Shown piece by piece: positions 8,835-17,594 of a stretch of DNA of 37,190 bases. Position numbers and translations under genes: made by a program. This DNA is from Pseudolabrys sp. (GTDB lineage Bacteria; Pseudomonadota; Alphaproteobacteria; Rhizobiales; Xanthobacteraceae), in NCBI GenBank assembly GCA_025929185.1, contig JAICMO010000012.1:1-37190 (forward strand), read 5' to 3'. How positions within the stretch are numbered: the first letter of the stretch is position 1; each line of letters begins with the position of its first letter. The notes beneath the pieces are model-generated. The model saw nothing but the letters and a program-made list of their open reading frames with translations. It was not told where the DNA came from and searched no databases.

Positions 8835-9374
8835 CTAACGCGGCGCGAGCACCATCACCATCTGGCGCCCTTCGAAGCGGGGCTCCGATTCGACCTTGGC
8901 CATGGGGCCGGTGTCGGTCTTCACACGATTCAAAAGCTGGAAGCCGAGTTCTTGGTGCGCCATCTCGCGGCCGCGGAAACGCAGCGTCACCTTGACCTTG
9001 TCGCCGTCCTCGAAGAAGCGCTTCATCGAACGCATCTTCACGTCGTAGTCATGATCGTCGATCATCGGCCGGAGCTTGATCTCCTTGACCTCGACGATCT
9101 TCTGCTTTTTGCGGGCTTCTGCTGCTTTTTTCTGCGCCTGGTACTTGTACTTGCCGACGTCCAGGATCTTGCAGACAGGCGGGTTCGAGTTGGGGGAAAT
9201 CTCTACCAGATCCAGCCCGGCGGCTTCAGCCAGGCTCAGGGCGGTCTGGATGTCGACGACGCCTTTGTTATCGCCGGTATTGTCGATCAGCTGTACTTCG
9301 CGGGATCGGATCTCCTCGTTAATGCGCGGGCCGTCCTTCTGAACGGGCAGCGCGGACTTCATCGGACGACGAAT
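8835..9374 (-). CDS. infC: Translation initiation factor IF-3 (probable AUU start)
   Basis: IF3 binds the 30S subunit, blocks premature 50S joining and checks the start codon. The N-domain ([22 protein letters not shown]...[10 protein letters not shown]), lysine-rich linker ([15 protein letters not shown]) and C-domain ([27 protein letters not shown]) are all present. Two starts are possible: an ATG at 9404 (189 aa), whose only AAAGGA directly abuts the codon, and an ATT at 9374 (179 aa) with AAGGAG nine nt upstream. The ATT fits better. It is the rare start codon through which IF3 represses its own mRNA in Escherichia coli, and it gives an N-terminus ([11 protein letters not shown]) of the usual Hyphomicrobiales form. 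Confidence 0.95.
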   Translation of the reverse strand: MRRPMKSALPVQKDGPRINEEIRSREVQLIDNTGDNKGVVDIQTALSLAEAAGLDLVEISPNSNPPVCKILDVGKYKYQAQKKAAEARKKQKIVEVKEIKLRPMIDDHDYDVKMRSMKRFFEDGDKVKVTLRFRGREMAHQELGFQLLNRVKTDTGPMAKVESEPRFEGRQMVMVLAPR

Positions 9375-9411
9375 GGCTTTGTTCTCCTTCTGCTGTTGCG
9401 ACATTCCTTTC

Positions 9412-9450
9412 GCGGCTTAGCCGCTACTTGGGCCTGTAAAGATTGGGAGA
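9412..9450 (-). promoter_or_regulatory. Possible infC promoter and leader
   Basis: On the minus strand an AT-rich island upstream of infC reads TTGACT, a spacer of about 17-18, then AATCTT, resembling a housekeeping sigma promoter. A perfect 8-bp inverted repeat, GCGGTTGC / GCAACCGC, lies just upstream (9481-9503) next to the glycosyltransferase stop but has no T-run. The exact limits are approximate. Confidence 0.35.
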
Positions 9451-9519
9451 AATGGCGAATAAGTCAACGCCGGTCTTGATGCGGTTGCCTATAAAGCAAC
9501 CGCACGAACCGCAAATTGT

Positions 9520-10809
9520 TCAAATTGCTCCGATTTTGTCCCTGCGGCGGGAGAGGGCGGCAACTTCGCTGTAGAACCTGAGCGTCTGCTCGGCAATCGT
9601 TGCGGCATTGAAATGATTTAACACCCATTCGCGCCCGCGCGCGCCGAGCGCGCGGCGCGTCGGCTCCGGCATTGCGAACAGCCGCAGCAGTGCCGCCGCC
9701 AAACCCGAATCGTCTCCGGCGGGAAAGCGCAAGCCGGTGATTCGGTTATCGGGCACGGCAGGCGGCGTCAGCACCACTTCGGGTCCGGCGGCGAGATCGG
9801 AGACGATGACCGGCCGCGCCATTGCCTGCGCCTCCAGAAGCGTTCGCTGCACGCCTTCCGGCTGGATCGCCGCCGAGACGACGACCGAGGCCGCCGCAAA
9901 CGCGGCCGGCATGTCGATCACCGGCGCGGCCATCCGGATGACGTCGACGGTGCCGGTGGTCAGCACCAGGTCCCAGAGCTCGCCGGTGTAGTGCGTACGG
10001 CCGCGGTCCTCTCCGACGAAAACGCACAGGAAGTTTTTCAATCCGGCGTTCTTGAGTCGTTGGACCGCCCGTACCGCGACGTGGTGCCCTTTGCGCCGCA
10101 GGATTCGGCCGACGATCAGGATGATTTTCGTCTCAGGCGTCACGCCCCAGACGTGACGCACCGCATCGACGCGTTCCTGCGAAACGTTGGCCGGATCGAA
10201 GGCCTCAAGATCGATGCTCGCCGGAACGACGGCGATATGCTCCCACGGCGTGCCGTAGCGGTCATGAATCAATTGCGCGATCTGTTCGCTTGCCGCGCTT
10301 ACGCGCGCGCCGCGCGCCATGATGCCGTTGTAGTAGCGCTTGAAAATGTTCTGCTCGCGGAATCCCTTGTACCAACTGGTCACGAACGGGACGCCGGCGA
10401 GCCGCGCGGCGAGGTAAGCGCTCCATGCCGCGGCGCGGCCGTGCGCGTGAATGAGGACGCAATTGCGTTGGCGCGCAATCCGCATCAGCGCAAGCGCGTT
10501 GCTGGCAATCGCGAGCGGATTTTTGCTTTCCATGTTGCGCGCGATGAATTCGCCGCCCGCCCCCGTCAACTCCGGCACGAGGCGCCCGGCACGCGCGACG
10601 ACTGTCACGCGATGTCCCGTGCGCGCAAGAATGCGGACAAGCGCGACCACGCCGGCATCCGCGGCGCCGATATCGAGGGTCGGCGCGACCAGAAGCGCGC
10701 TGATCGGCTCATGGTTTTGCGCAGCTCGCGCGGCCTTGTTTTTCGGCGCGAGCCCCGCGCGCGGACTCGCTTCGGCATCCTGGAGATCGTGCGCGGGCAA
10801 ACTCGGCAT
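9520..10809 (-). CDS. GT4-family glycosyltransferase
   Basis: A 429-residue GT-B fold glycosyltransferase. The N-terminal acceptor domain has LLVAPTLDIGAADAGVVALVRIL (residues 39-61) and HAHGRAAAW at 121-129. The C-terminal donor domain starts with the GT4 signature VGRILRRKGH (233-242) and carries the EX7E pair Glu318/Glu326 in PEGVQRTLLEAQAMARPVI. Such retaining enzymes move a sugar from a nucleotide-sugar donor to lipid or polysaccharide acceptors at the inner membrane. The acceptor is unknown; no Wzx/Wzy or other polysaccharide genes are nearby, though uppP and lpt genes lie within 10 kb. The first ~30 residues are low-complexity and may be a start-site over-extension. Confidence 0.85.
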   Translation of the reverse strand: MPSLPAHDLQDAEASPRAGLAPKNKAARAAQNHEPISALLVAPTLDIGAADAGVVALVRILARTGHRVTVVARAGRLVPELTGAGGEFIARNMESKNPLAIASNALALMRIARQRNCVLIHAHGRAAAWSAYLAARLAGVPFVTSWYKGFREQNIFKRYYNGIMARGARVSAASEQIAQLIHDRYGTPWEHIAVVPASIDLEAFDPANVSQERVDAVRHVWGVTPETKIILIVGRILRRKGHHVAVRAVQRLKNAGLKNFLCVFVGEDRGRTHYTGELWDLVLTTGTVDVIRMAAPVIDMPAAFAAASVVVSAAIQPEGVQRTLLEAQAMARPVIVSDLAAGPEVVLTPPAVPDNRITGLRFPAGDDSGLAAALLRLFAMPEPTRRALGARGREWVLNHFNAATIAEQTLRFYSEVAALSRRRDKIGAI

Positions 10810-11043
10810 CCGATCAGCCTTGCTCCGGCATCACCGGCGCGGCGCCGCCGCTTTTCCGTCCGCCTGATGTCGCCATGCCCATCCGCATCGTTTATCTGTC
10901 GTTGCGAAAATGTATAAACCGCGCGATGGGCGGCGGCAACGTCAACGTGCCGAGTCAAGTGCATTGCGCCGGATCGAGCCGCCCTTGCATCGAAGCTGTG
11001 GCAGCGGCGACAAGATAGATCGATGAGAATCGAGCGAGCAGGC

Positions 11044-11814
11044 ATGAGCGAACTTTTGTTGAAAATGGTTGCGGTAGGTGACGGCGCTGGCGGGCGATCG
11101 ATCGCTGTGCGCGTGCGTAACGGCGCGAATCCGGGGATTTTTTGGCTCGGCGGGTTCAAATCCGACATGAAAGGCACCAAAGCCGAGGCGCTCGATCGCT
11201 GGGCCGAAACTCAAGGCCGCGCCTGCACGCGCTTCGATTATTCAGGCCACGGCGAATCGGATGGAGAATTCACGCAAGGGACGATCGGTCGCTGGCTTGA
11301 GGAAAGCGTCACGGTATTCACGCAATTCTGCCGCAGGCCACAAATCGTGATCGGCTCGTCGATGGGTGGCTGGCTCGCGCTGCTGCTCGCGCGCGCGCTG
11401 AAAGAGCGAAAAGACGCACCGCCGATTGCCGGCATGGTGCTGATCGCGCCGGCGGTCGACTTCACGGAAGAACTGATGTGGAAGAAGTTTCCGAAGGCGA
11501 TCAAGCAGGAAATCGAGACAAAAGGTGTTTGGGTTCGGCCGTCGGAATATTCGGAAGACGGCTATCCGATCACCAAAGGATTGATCGAGGACGGCCGCAA
11601 GCATTTGCTGCTCGGCGGCTTGATCGAAACCGGTTGTCCGGTGCGCATTCTGCAAGGCGTGCAGGACGCGGACGTGCCGTGGCAGCATGCGGTCGAACTG
11701 GTGTCGCGCTTTGCGCGCGACGACGTGGTGCTGACGCTCATCAAGGACGGCGACCATCGCCTGTCGCGGCCGGAAGATATCGAGCGGCTGTTGGCGGCGG
11801 TGGGGGAGTTTTGA
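11044..11814 (+). CDS. ABHD10-like alpha/beta hydrolase
   Basis: A 256-residue alpha/beta hydrolase. The ATG at 11044 (MSELLLKMVAVGDG) is preferred to an ATG at 11023; neither has a strong Shine-Dalgarno. The N-terminal stretch NPGIFWLGGFKSDMKGTKA, RFDYSGHGESDGEF and GTIGRWLE is characteristic of the ABHD10 group, whose animal member is a mitochondrial depalmitoylase and acyl-glucuronide esterase. The nucleophile elbow GSSMGG gives Ser106, and the likely triad partners are Asp209 (QDADVPW) and His238 (KDGDHRLSRPED). It is probably cytosolic with a thioester or ester substrate that cannot be named. It is divergent from the glycosyltransferase across about 230 bp. Confidence 0.85.
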   Translation: MSELLLKMVAVGDGAGGRSIAVRVRNGANPGIFWLGGFKSDMKGTKAEALDRWAETQGRACTRFDYSGHGESDGEFTQGTIGRWLEESVTVFTQFCRRPQIVIGSSMGGWLALLLARALKERKDAPPIAGMVLIAPAVDFTEELMWKKFPKAIKQEIETKGVWVRPSEYSEDGYPITKGLIEDGRKHLLLGGLIETGCPVRILQGVQDADVPWQHAVELVSRFARDDVVLTLIKDGDHRLSRPEDIERLLAAVGEF

Positions 11815-11871
11815 GGCACGCTTCGCTCCATCCGACCTATAAGGCTACGCATGACACAACGGCGCAGCGCA

Positions 11872-13083
11872 TCAACTCAACGTTATGTCCCACTCCTCAT
11901 TCACCCCCGCATCCGCATCCTCGCGCCTGAGCGCGGCGAACTCGTCGCGTCCCATCAGCCGCGACAGCGCCCACACGGCCGCGCCGCGGACCAAAGGTGA
12001 AGCATCGTCGAGCAGGCGCTTTGCGTCGGGCACCAGCGTCACATCGCCGGAGTTGCCGATGGCGATGAGCACATTGCGCACGAAACGGTCGCGGCCGGCG
12101 CGCTTGACGGCGGTTTTGGCAAACAGCGTGCGGAATTGAGCGTCGTCGAGGCGCGCAAGCTCGCTCAGTTTCGGCGCGCGCAGCGCCTCGCGCGCGCCGA
12201 ATTTCGCGTCGCGCCCGATCTTCGCGTATTTGTTCCACGGGCACACCGCGAGGCAGTCGTCGCAGCCATAGATGCGATTGCCGATCGCTTCGCGGAATTC
12301 GCGCGGGATCGGCCCCTTGTGCTCGATGGTGAGATACGAAATGCAGCGCCGCGCATCGAGACGATAGGGCGAGGGAAAAGCCTTGGTCGGGCAGATGTCG
12401 ACGCAGGCGCGGCAGCTTCCGCAATGGTCCTTGTCCGCCGCGTCGTAGGGCAGCTCGAGCGTTGTGAAGATCGCGCCGAGAAAAAGCCACGAGCCGAACT
12501 GGCGCGAGACGAGGTTGGTATGTTTGCCCTGCCAGCCGAGACCGGCGCTGGCGGCAAGCGGCTTCTCCATGACCGCAGCGGTGTCGACAAAAATTTTCAC
12601 GTCGCCGCCGGCATTTTCGATCAGCCAGCGGGCAAGCTGCTTGAGCCGCGACTTGATCAGCTCGTGATAATCGTCGCCGCGCGCATAGACGGAAATCGCG
12701 CCGCGGTCGCGCCGCTTGAGAATGGCGAGCGGGTCTTCCTCATCGGGCCCGTAATTCAAGCCCAGCATGATGACGGAGCGAACGTCGCCCCACAATGCGC
12801 GCGGATCGCCGCGCCGCTCGGCAGTTGTCTCCATCCAGGCCATGTCGCCGTGCGCGCCGTCGGCGAGAAAAGCCTCGAGATGTTTTTTTGCTTCCGTAAT
12901 CGAATCCGGCCGCGTCACGCCGACGACGCCAAAACCGTGCGCCCACGCCTGCGCGATGAGCGCCGTCTTGAGTGCGGCGGGATCGGTCAGCTTTTTCTTT
13001 TCCCTCCCCCCGTAAAGCGGCGGGGAGGGTCGGTTCGCATCGTCAACATGCGAACCGGGGTGGGGGGTGTTGAGCCGCGCCAT
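11872..13083 (-). CDS. queG: Epoxyqueuosine reductase QueG
   Basis: A cobalamin- and iron-sulfur-dependent enzyme that reduces epoxyqueuosine to queuosine in tRNA wobble position 34. From the first ATG it is 403 residues. The catalytic acid is in VDTAAVMEK (Asp167). Two [4Fe-4S] sites are at CGSCRACVDICP (Cys221/224/227/231) and CDDCLAVCP (Cys274/277/281), and a C-terminal HEAT-like repeat follows (DASPLVRGAAVWALSRL). The first ~31 residues are translated from a GC-rich repeat and have no homologous look. The family-like N-terminus begins at LTDPAALKTALIAQA, where the codon is CTG (12988-12990), preceded by GGGAGGGAAAAG. CTG initiation, or a substituted ATG, is plausible. It lies behind the GST gene on the same strand. 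Confidence 0.95.
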   Translation of the reverse strand: MARLNTPHPGSHVDDANRPSPPLYGGREKKKLTDPAALKTALIAQAWAHGFGVVGVTRPDSITEAKKHLEAFLADGAHGDMAWMETTAERRGDPRALWGDVRSVIMLGLNYGPDEEDPLAILKRRDRGAISVYARGDDYHELIKSRLKQLARWLIENAGGDVKIFVDTAAVMEKPLAASAGLGWQGKHTNLVSRQFGSWLFLGAIFTTLELPYDAADKDHCGSCRACVDICPTKAFPSPYRLDARRCISYLTIEHKGPIPREFREAIGNRIYGCDDCLAVCPWNKYAKIGRDAKFGAREALRAPKLSELARLDDAQFRTLFAKTAVKRAGRDRFVRNVLIAIGNSGDVTLVPDAKRLLDDASPLVRGAAVWALSRLMGRDEFAALRREDADAGVNEEWDITLS

Positions 13084-13180
13084 AAGTCAGCCCCCCACCC
13101 CTGACCCCTCCCCACCACTCGCAAGCGCGCGTGGGGGGAGGGGAAAGGCTCCTCGCGCTCGTGGGAGGAGGGGAAAACGA
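13003..13180. repeat. GC-rich repeat cluster between GST and queG genes
   Basis: Several palindromes lie in succession: CCCTCCCC.../...GGGGAGGG (about 13002-13029), a perfect 10-bp stem CGGTTCGCAT / ATGCGAACCG (13031-13040 with 13048-13057), and CCTCCCCACC... with ...GTGGGGGGAGG (about 13107-13141). The cluster overlaps the 5' end of the longest queG frame. It belongs to the same CCCTCCCC/GGGGAGGG family as the copies near 6.3, 6.7, 27.5 and 32.8 kb. Confidence 0.7.
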
Positions 13181-13181
13181 G

Positions 13182-13874
13182 TCAGAAGTCGAGATTGGCG
13201 TAATTCTTCGACGGCGGCAGCCCGGCCACCGTGTCCGCCAGGATTGCGCGGAATGAGGGCCGCGACTTCACCCGCGCGTACCAGTTCCTCGCTGCTTCGT
13301 CGTCGTTCCACGGCACGTCGCCCAGATAATCCACCGCGGAGATATGCGCCGCAGCGGCCAGGTCCGCATAGCTAAGGCGCTCGCCCGCGAGCCAGTCGCG
13401 CGTTTGCACGAGCCAGCCGATATAGGCGAGATGATATCGGATATTATGGCGCGCGACCCGCATCGAATCGGTGTCGGGCGGGCCGCCGCCCTGCTCGCGC
13501 GTCATATAGCGCTTGAACACGCGCTCGTTAACCAGCGGCCCGCTGACCTCGGCATGGAATTTGTCGTTGAACCAACTGGCGAGCCGCCTGACTTCGGCAC
13601 GCTCCCCGGCGTCCGTGGGGAACAGCCGCCGGTCGCCCGCGTCCGCGCCACGCGTTTCGTCGAGATATTCGATGACGATCGAGACGCCCGGCACCGCGGG
13701 TTGGCCTTCCTCGACCAGGACCGGAACGGTGCCGGCCGGATTGAGCATGAGAAATTCCTCGCGACGCTCCCAAAACTTCTCCTCAACCAACCGTGTTGCC
13801 AGCCCGTATTCCGCCAGCACGAGGCGCACAAAACGCGAATGCGGGCAGAGCGGCTGGTGAAACAGCGTCAGCAT
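13182..13874 (-). CDS. Glutathione S-transferase family protein
   Basis: A 230-residue GST. The N-terminal thioredoxin-like domain begins MLTLFHQPLCPHSRFVRLVL with a CPHS active-site motif (Cys10, Ser13), then has NPAGTVPVLVEEG with the cis-Pro and VSIVIEYLDE with the glutathione-contacting Glu/Ser region. The all-helical C-terminal domain includes WLAGERLSYADLAAAAHIS, the N-capping box region. It probably conjugates or reduces small electrophiles or disulfides with glutathione in the cytosol. It lies upstream of queG on the same strand, separated by a ~100-bp repeat, so co-transcription is possible but no functional link is evident. Confidence 0.9.
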   Translation of the reverse strand: MLTLFHQPLCPHSRFVRLVLAEYGLATRLVEEKFWERREEFLMLNPAGTVPVLVEEGQPAVPGVSIVIEYLDETRGADAGDRRLFPTDAGERAEVRRLASWFNDKFHAEVSGPLVNERVFKRYMTREQGGGPPDTDSMRVARHNIRYHLAYIGWLVQTRDWLAGERLSYADLAAAAHISAVDYLGDVPWNDDEAARNWYARVKSRPSFRAILADTVAGLPPSKNYANLDF

Positions 13875-14092
13875 TGGCCCCCGAAAATAATCTGCCGTTT
13901 ACGGGCGAACGCAGCGGGAATCAGATACGTGCACTATAGAAACCCGGCTCATCGTAGCAACCTGTCGATCTCCGGCGTTTTCCGTTGCTCTCACGTTCTC
14001 GTCGTCCGATAAGCCGCCGACGATGGCGGGTGAGCGACGAAGTCTCGCCACGTTTTTCCTGGTTAAATCCGTCGCCCTCCCGGAGCCTTCCC

Positions 14093-14896
14093 ATGGGAAT
14101 CATGGAAATAAAGGCCGCCATCCTCGGCATCGTCGAAGGCTTGACCGAGTTCCTGCCCGTTTCCTCGACCGGCCACCTTCTGCTGATGGAGCATTTCTTC
14201 GGCTGGGGCGACGACTCATTCGGCAAATCGTTCGCAATTCTGATCCAGCTCGGCGCGATTCTCGCGCTGTTGACCATTTATTTCGGACGCCTGTGGGCGC
14301 TTGCGCTCAACATGTTTACGAGCTGGGCGGCGGCGCGATTTGTCATCGGCGTGATTATTGCCTTCTTGCCCGCGGCCGTGATCGGCGCGCTGGCGCATGA
14401 TTTCATCACGTCGAGGCTGTTCGACGTCCGCATCGTGCTGGCGATGTTCATCGTCGGGGGATTTATTTTGCTGTGGGTCGACCGCCTCCACCTCAAGCCG
14501 CGCCATTACGAGGCGACCGAATTCCCGCTGTGGATGTATTTCGGCGTCGGCATATTCCAGTGCCTGGCGATGATACCGGGCGTGTCGCGCTCGGGCGCGA
14601 CCATCGTCTCGGCCATGTTTTTCGGGGCCGACCGTCGCTCGGCCGCGGAGTTCTCGTTCTGGCTCGCCATGCCGACGATGGTCGGCGCGTTTGCCTATGA
14701 AGCGTACAAAAGCCGCGGCGAACTGACGAGCGGCAACACGACGGTGATCGCCATCGGCTTCGCCATGTCGTTCGTCTTCGGCTGGATCGTGGTGAAGACG
14801 TTTCTGCGCTACGTGCAGCGGCACACGTTTGCGCTGTTCGCATGGTGGCGCATCCTGCTTGGCGTCGTGGGAATTCTGGCGATCTACGTTTTTTGA
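14093..14896 (+). CDS. uppP: Undecaprenyl-diphosphate phosphatase
   Basis: A 267-residue integral membrane protein with about eight hydrophobic segments. It recycles undecaprenyl diphosphate to the monophosphate carrier used for peptidoglycan and O-antigen, and overproduction gives bacitracin resistance. Both family signatures are present: (E)GLTEFLPVSSTGHLLL near the N-terminus and PGVSRSGATI in the middle. The start at 14093 has GGAG seven nt upstream; a second ATG nine bases later is possible, and the longer open frame upstream is GC-rich read-through. It converges on the next gene with only three bases between stops. Confidence 0.96.
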   Translation: MGIMEIKAAILGIVEGLTEFLPVSSTGHLLLMEHFFGWGDDSFGKSFAILIQLGAILALLTIYFGRLWALALNMFTSWAAARFVIGVIIAFLPAAVIGALAHDFITSRLFDVRIVLAMFIVGGFILLWVDRLHLKPRHYEATEFPLWMYFGVGIFQCLAMIPGVSRSGATIVSAMFFGADRRSAAEFSFWLAMPTMVGAFAYEAYKSRGELTSGNTTVIAIGFAMSFVFGWIVVKTFLRYVQRHTFALFAWWRILLGVVGILAIYVF

Positions 14897-14899
14897 AGT

Positions 14900-15871
14900 C
14901 TACGCGAGCCGACCGCGGAACTGGCCCGTTCTGCGGAAGCGCCACAAATATGTGGGAACGATGGCCGCGATCGGCTCGGGATTGATGCCGAGCCCCTGAA
15001 GCGTGCGTCCGTCGCGCACGGCATCCGCCGAAACGACGTTGTCGCCACGCAACAACTCGACCTGATCCGGCGTGAGCGGCGGCTTCGGCAAAAATTGCAG
15101 GAACATCGCTTGCAAGCGCGCGATCGCGAACGGCAGCGGCACTAAGAATCTGCGCCGCTCGACGGTGGCGAGCACGAACTGCATCAGTTCCCGGAACGTT
15201 TTGACCTCGGGGCCGCCAAGCTCGTAAAGCGTGCCGGCGCGCGCTTCGCCATCAACCGCTTTGCCCACGGCCTCGGCAACGTCGCCGACGAACACAGGCT
15301 GGAAACGCGTATGGCCGCCGCCGATCAGCGGTAATATCGGCGAAATTCGCGCCATGGCGCCGAACCGGTTGAAAAAATCATCCTCCGGCCCGAACAGAAT
15401 CGAAGGACGCATGATCGTGGCCGCGGGAACGGCGGAGAGGACGCGCTCTTCCGCCGCGGCCTTGGTGCGGCCGTAGCGCGACGACGAATTTTTGTCGGCG
15501 CCGATGGCCGAGACGTGCACCATCCGCGCGCCGCGTGCCTTGGCAACGGCGGCGACATGCTCCGCCGCGGCGACGTGCACCGCATCGAAGCGCTGACGCC
15601 CGCGCTCGAATAGGATGCCGACCAGATTGACCAGAATGTCGGCATCGCGCGCCGCCGCTTCGACCGAAGCCGGATAGCGGACGTTCGTTTGCACCGCATG
15701 AATCTGGCCGACCCGCCCGAGCGGTTGAAGGTAGCCGGTAAGCTCCGGCCGCCGCACGGCGACGCGGATGCGATAATGCCGCTTGGCGAGGGCCCGCACC
15801 ACGTGGCGGCCTAGAAAGCCGGAGCCGCCATAGACGGTTACGAGCGTGTCGAAGTTGCTTTTCGCGATCAT
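14900..15871 (-). CDS. NDUFA9-like complex I-associated NAD(P)-binding protein (atypical SDR)
   Basis: A 323-residue atypical short-chain dehydrogenase. The Rossmann motif VYGGSGFLGRHVVRAL is at residues 13-28, followed by ADILVNLVGILFERG and HVSAIGADKNSSSRYGRTKAAAEE, a modified YxxxK region, and RPSILFGPEDDFFNRF. These fit the family of the mitochondrial complex I accessory subunit NDUFA9, which binds NADPH structurally and is not catalytic. In alphaproteobacteria an association with NADH dehydrogenase or a quinone-related role is possible but not shown here; no nuo genes are in the window. The start is supported by a GGAG Shine-Dalgarno. Confidence 0.85.
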   Translation of the reverse strand: MIAKSNFDTLVTVYGGSGFLGRHVVRALAKRHYRIRVAVRRPELTGYLQPLGRVGQIHAVQTNVRYPASVEAAARDADILVNLVGILFERGRQRFDAVHVAAAEHVAAVAKARGARMVHVSAIGADKNSSSRYGRTKAAAEERVLSAVPAATIMRPSILFGPEDDFFNRFGAMARISPILPLIGGGHTRFQPVFVGDVAEAVGKAVDGEARAGTLYELGGPEVKTFRELMQFVLATVERRRFLVPLPFAIARLQAMFLQFLPKPPLTPDQVELLRGDNVVSADAVRDGRTLQGLGINPEPIAAIVPTYLWRFRRTGQFRGRLA

Positions 15872-15995
15872 GCGGCTCCAAACCCGCGTACAAACAGCCT
15901 TGAATCGGCAAATACAGGATCGGGCGAAGACTGTATAGGGGAGCCAAGCGCTTCATTTGACAAGCCGAAAGCGGCTCCGTACCTAGTCGCCGTCG

Positions 15996-16080
<85 letters not shown>

Positions 16081-16159
16081 GCGTTAGTTTGTAATTTCCG
16101 AAAACGGAACGCCGGTTTTGGATCAGATTGCGTATCAATAAATTGACCCGGATGAGCGA

Positions 16160-16777
16160 ATGAACGTCCGCCTGCACCGTGGCGATCTCCCGAGCCTTGC
16201 CCCCTATAAAGGTGCGGCGGCCATCGATACGGAAACGATGGGCCTCGACCCCCATCGCGATCGACTGTGCGTCGTGCAGCTTTCGCCAGGCGACGGCTCC
16301 GCCGATGTCGTGCAGATCGCGGCGGGAAAGCCGGACGCGCCCAACATCAAGCGCTTGCTTGCCGACAAGTCGATTTTGAAGATTTTCCATTATGCGCGCT
16401 TCGATCTCGGCGCGCTCTACAATGCCTACGGCGTGATGGCCGAGCCGGTCTATTGCACGAAGATCGCCTCGCGACTCGCGCGCACCTATACCGACAAGCA
16501 CGGGCTCAAAGACATTGCGCGCGAAATTCTCGGCGTCGAAATTTCCAAGCAACAGCAGTCGTCCGATTGGGGCGCTGACGAGTTGAGCGATGCGCAGGTC
16601 AATTACGCCGCTTCCGATGTTTTGCACCTTCACGCGCTGCGGGACAAACTTGACGTGATGCTGGAGCGCGAAGGCCGCGCGGGGCTCGCCGCCGCGTGCT
16701 TCCGCTTCCTGCCGGATCGGGTGCGCCTGGATTTGGCCGGATGGGCCCAAGAGGACATTTTTTCCCACTCGTCGTAA
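16160..16777 (+). CDS. nrnC: NrnC-type 3'-5' exoribonuclease (RNase D family)
   Basis: A 205-residue DEDDy exonuclease consisting only of the catalytic domain, without the HRDC domains of E. coli RNase D. The length and sequence (VRLHRGDLPSL, DTETMGLDPHRDRLCVVQLS, SKQQQSSDW, end DIFSHSS) match NrnC of Bartonella and Caulobacter, a ring-shaped enzyme that degrades dinucleotides and short RNA and replaces Orn in many alphaproteobacteria. Catalytic residues by inspection are Asp23, Glu25, Asp82, Tyr149 and Asp153. It probably clears pGpG and nanoRNA in the cytosol. It lies 79 bp after tRNA-Leu. Confidence 0.93.
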   Translation: MNVRLHRGDLPSLAPYKGAAAIDTETMGLDPHRDRLCVVQLSPGDGSADVVQIAAGKPDAPNIKRLLADKSILKIFHYARFDLGALYNAYGVMAEPVYCTKIASRLARTYTDKHGLKDIAREILGVEISKQQQSSDWGADELSDAQVNYAASDVLHLHALRDKLDVMLEREGRAGLAAACFRFLPDRVRLDLAGWAQEDIFSHSS

Positions 16778-16886
16778 GCGGCGAGCGGGTGCGTCAGGTT
16801 GCGACAGTGGATCGCGTGCCGCGGGTGGGCCATATTCGTCCGGCAGGTTAAGACAGCCGCCTGATAAGCTGGAAACCGCCGCAAGC

Positions 16887-17594
16887 ATGAACGGTGTAGC
16901 TATAGACAGGGTCGATCCCCGCGCCGCGCGCGCTTCATGGAGCGCGGGCCGCCGCGACAGCGAACGGGCTTTTCGCGCCGCGCGACGCCACAGCCGCACG
17001 GTGCGCGTGTTGCGCATCGCCGTTCCGCTTACCGTTGTTGGCGGCGTCGCGATCCTTTTCCTCGCTGCTTATTTCAATCCGCTGCGCATGCTTGCCAAGC
17101 TGCCGATCAATGCGGGCAACGTGATCGTGTCGGGGACCAAAATAACGATGGAGGCTCCGCGGCTCTCCGGGTTCACGCGCGATGCGCGCGCCTACAACCT
17201 GACGGCAGAGAAGGCCGCGCAGGATCTCACGCGGCCCGATATCGTGGAGCTGAAAAATATTCACGCCAACGTGCAAATGCAGGACAAGAGCACGATGGAC
17301 ATGACGGCGGCCAACGGCGTGTACGACACGAAAGACGAAATGCTCACGCTCAATCAAGACATCGTGCTCACATCCTCGGCCGGCTACCAGGGACATCTGA
17401 GTGAAGCCGTCGTCGACATTCGCAAGGGCAATATCACCTCGACACGGCCGGTCGAACTGGAATTGCTCCAGGGCACACTGAACGCCGCCGGTCTCCAGGT
17501 GACCGAGTCGGGCGATAGCATACGGTTTAACGGCGTGAAGATGGTGCTGATGCTGGACGGCACGAAGCCGCCGGCCGGCAAGGAAAAGCGATGA
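16887..17594 (+). CDS. lptC: LPS export periplasmic-anchored protein LptC
   Basis: A 235-residue bitopic inner-membrane protein. A basic cytoplasmic N-terminus (~50 residues, RAARRHSRTVRVLR) precedes one transmembrane helix (about 47-67, IAVPLTVVGGVAILFLAAYF) and a periplasmic beta-jellyroll domain (FTRDARAYNLTAEKAAQD, ANGVYDTKDEMLTL). It receives lipopolysaccharide from LptB2FG and hands it to LptA. It is longer than the E. coli protein because of the basic N-terminus, as is usual in Rhizobiales. Its stop overlaps the lptA start (ATGA). Confidence 0.93.
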   Translation: MNGVAIDRVDPRAARASWSAGRRDSERAFRAARRHSRTVRVLRIAVPLTVVGGVAILFLAAYFNPLRMLAKLPINAGNVIVSGTKITMEAPRLSGFTRDARAYNLTAEKAAQDLTRPDIVELKNIHANVQMQDKSTMDMTAANGVYDTKDEMLTLNQDIVLTSSAGYQGHLSEAVVDIRKGNITSTRPVELELLQGTLNAAGLQVTESGDSIRFNGVKMVLMLDGTKPPAGKEKR

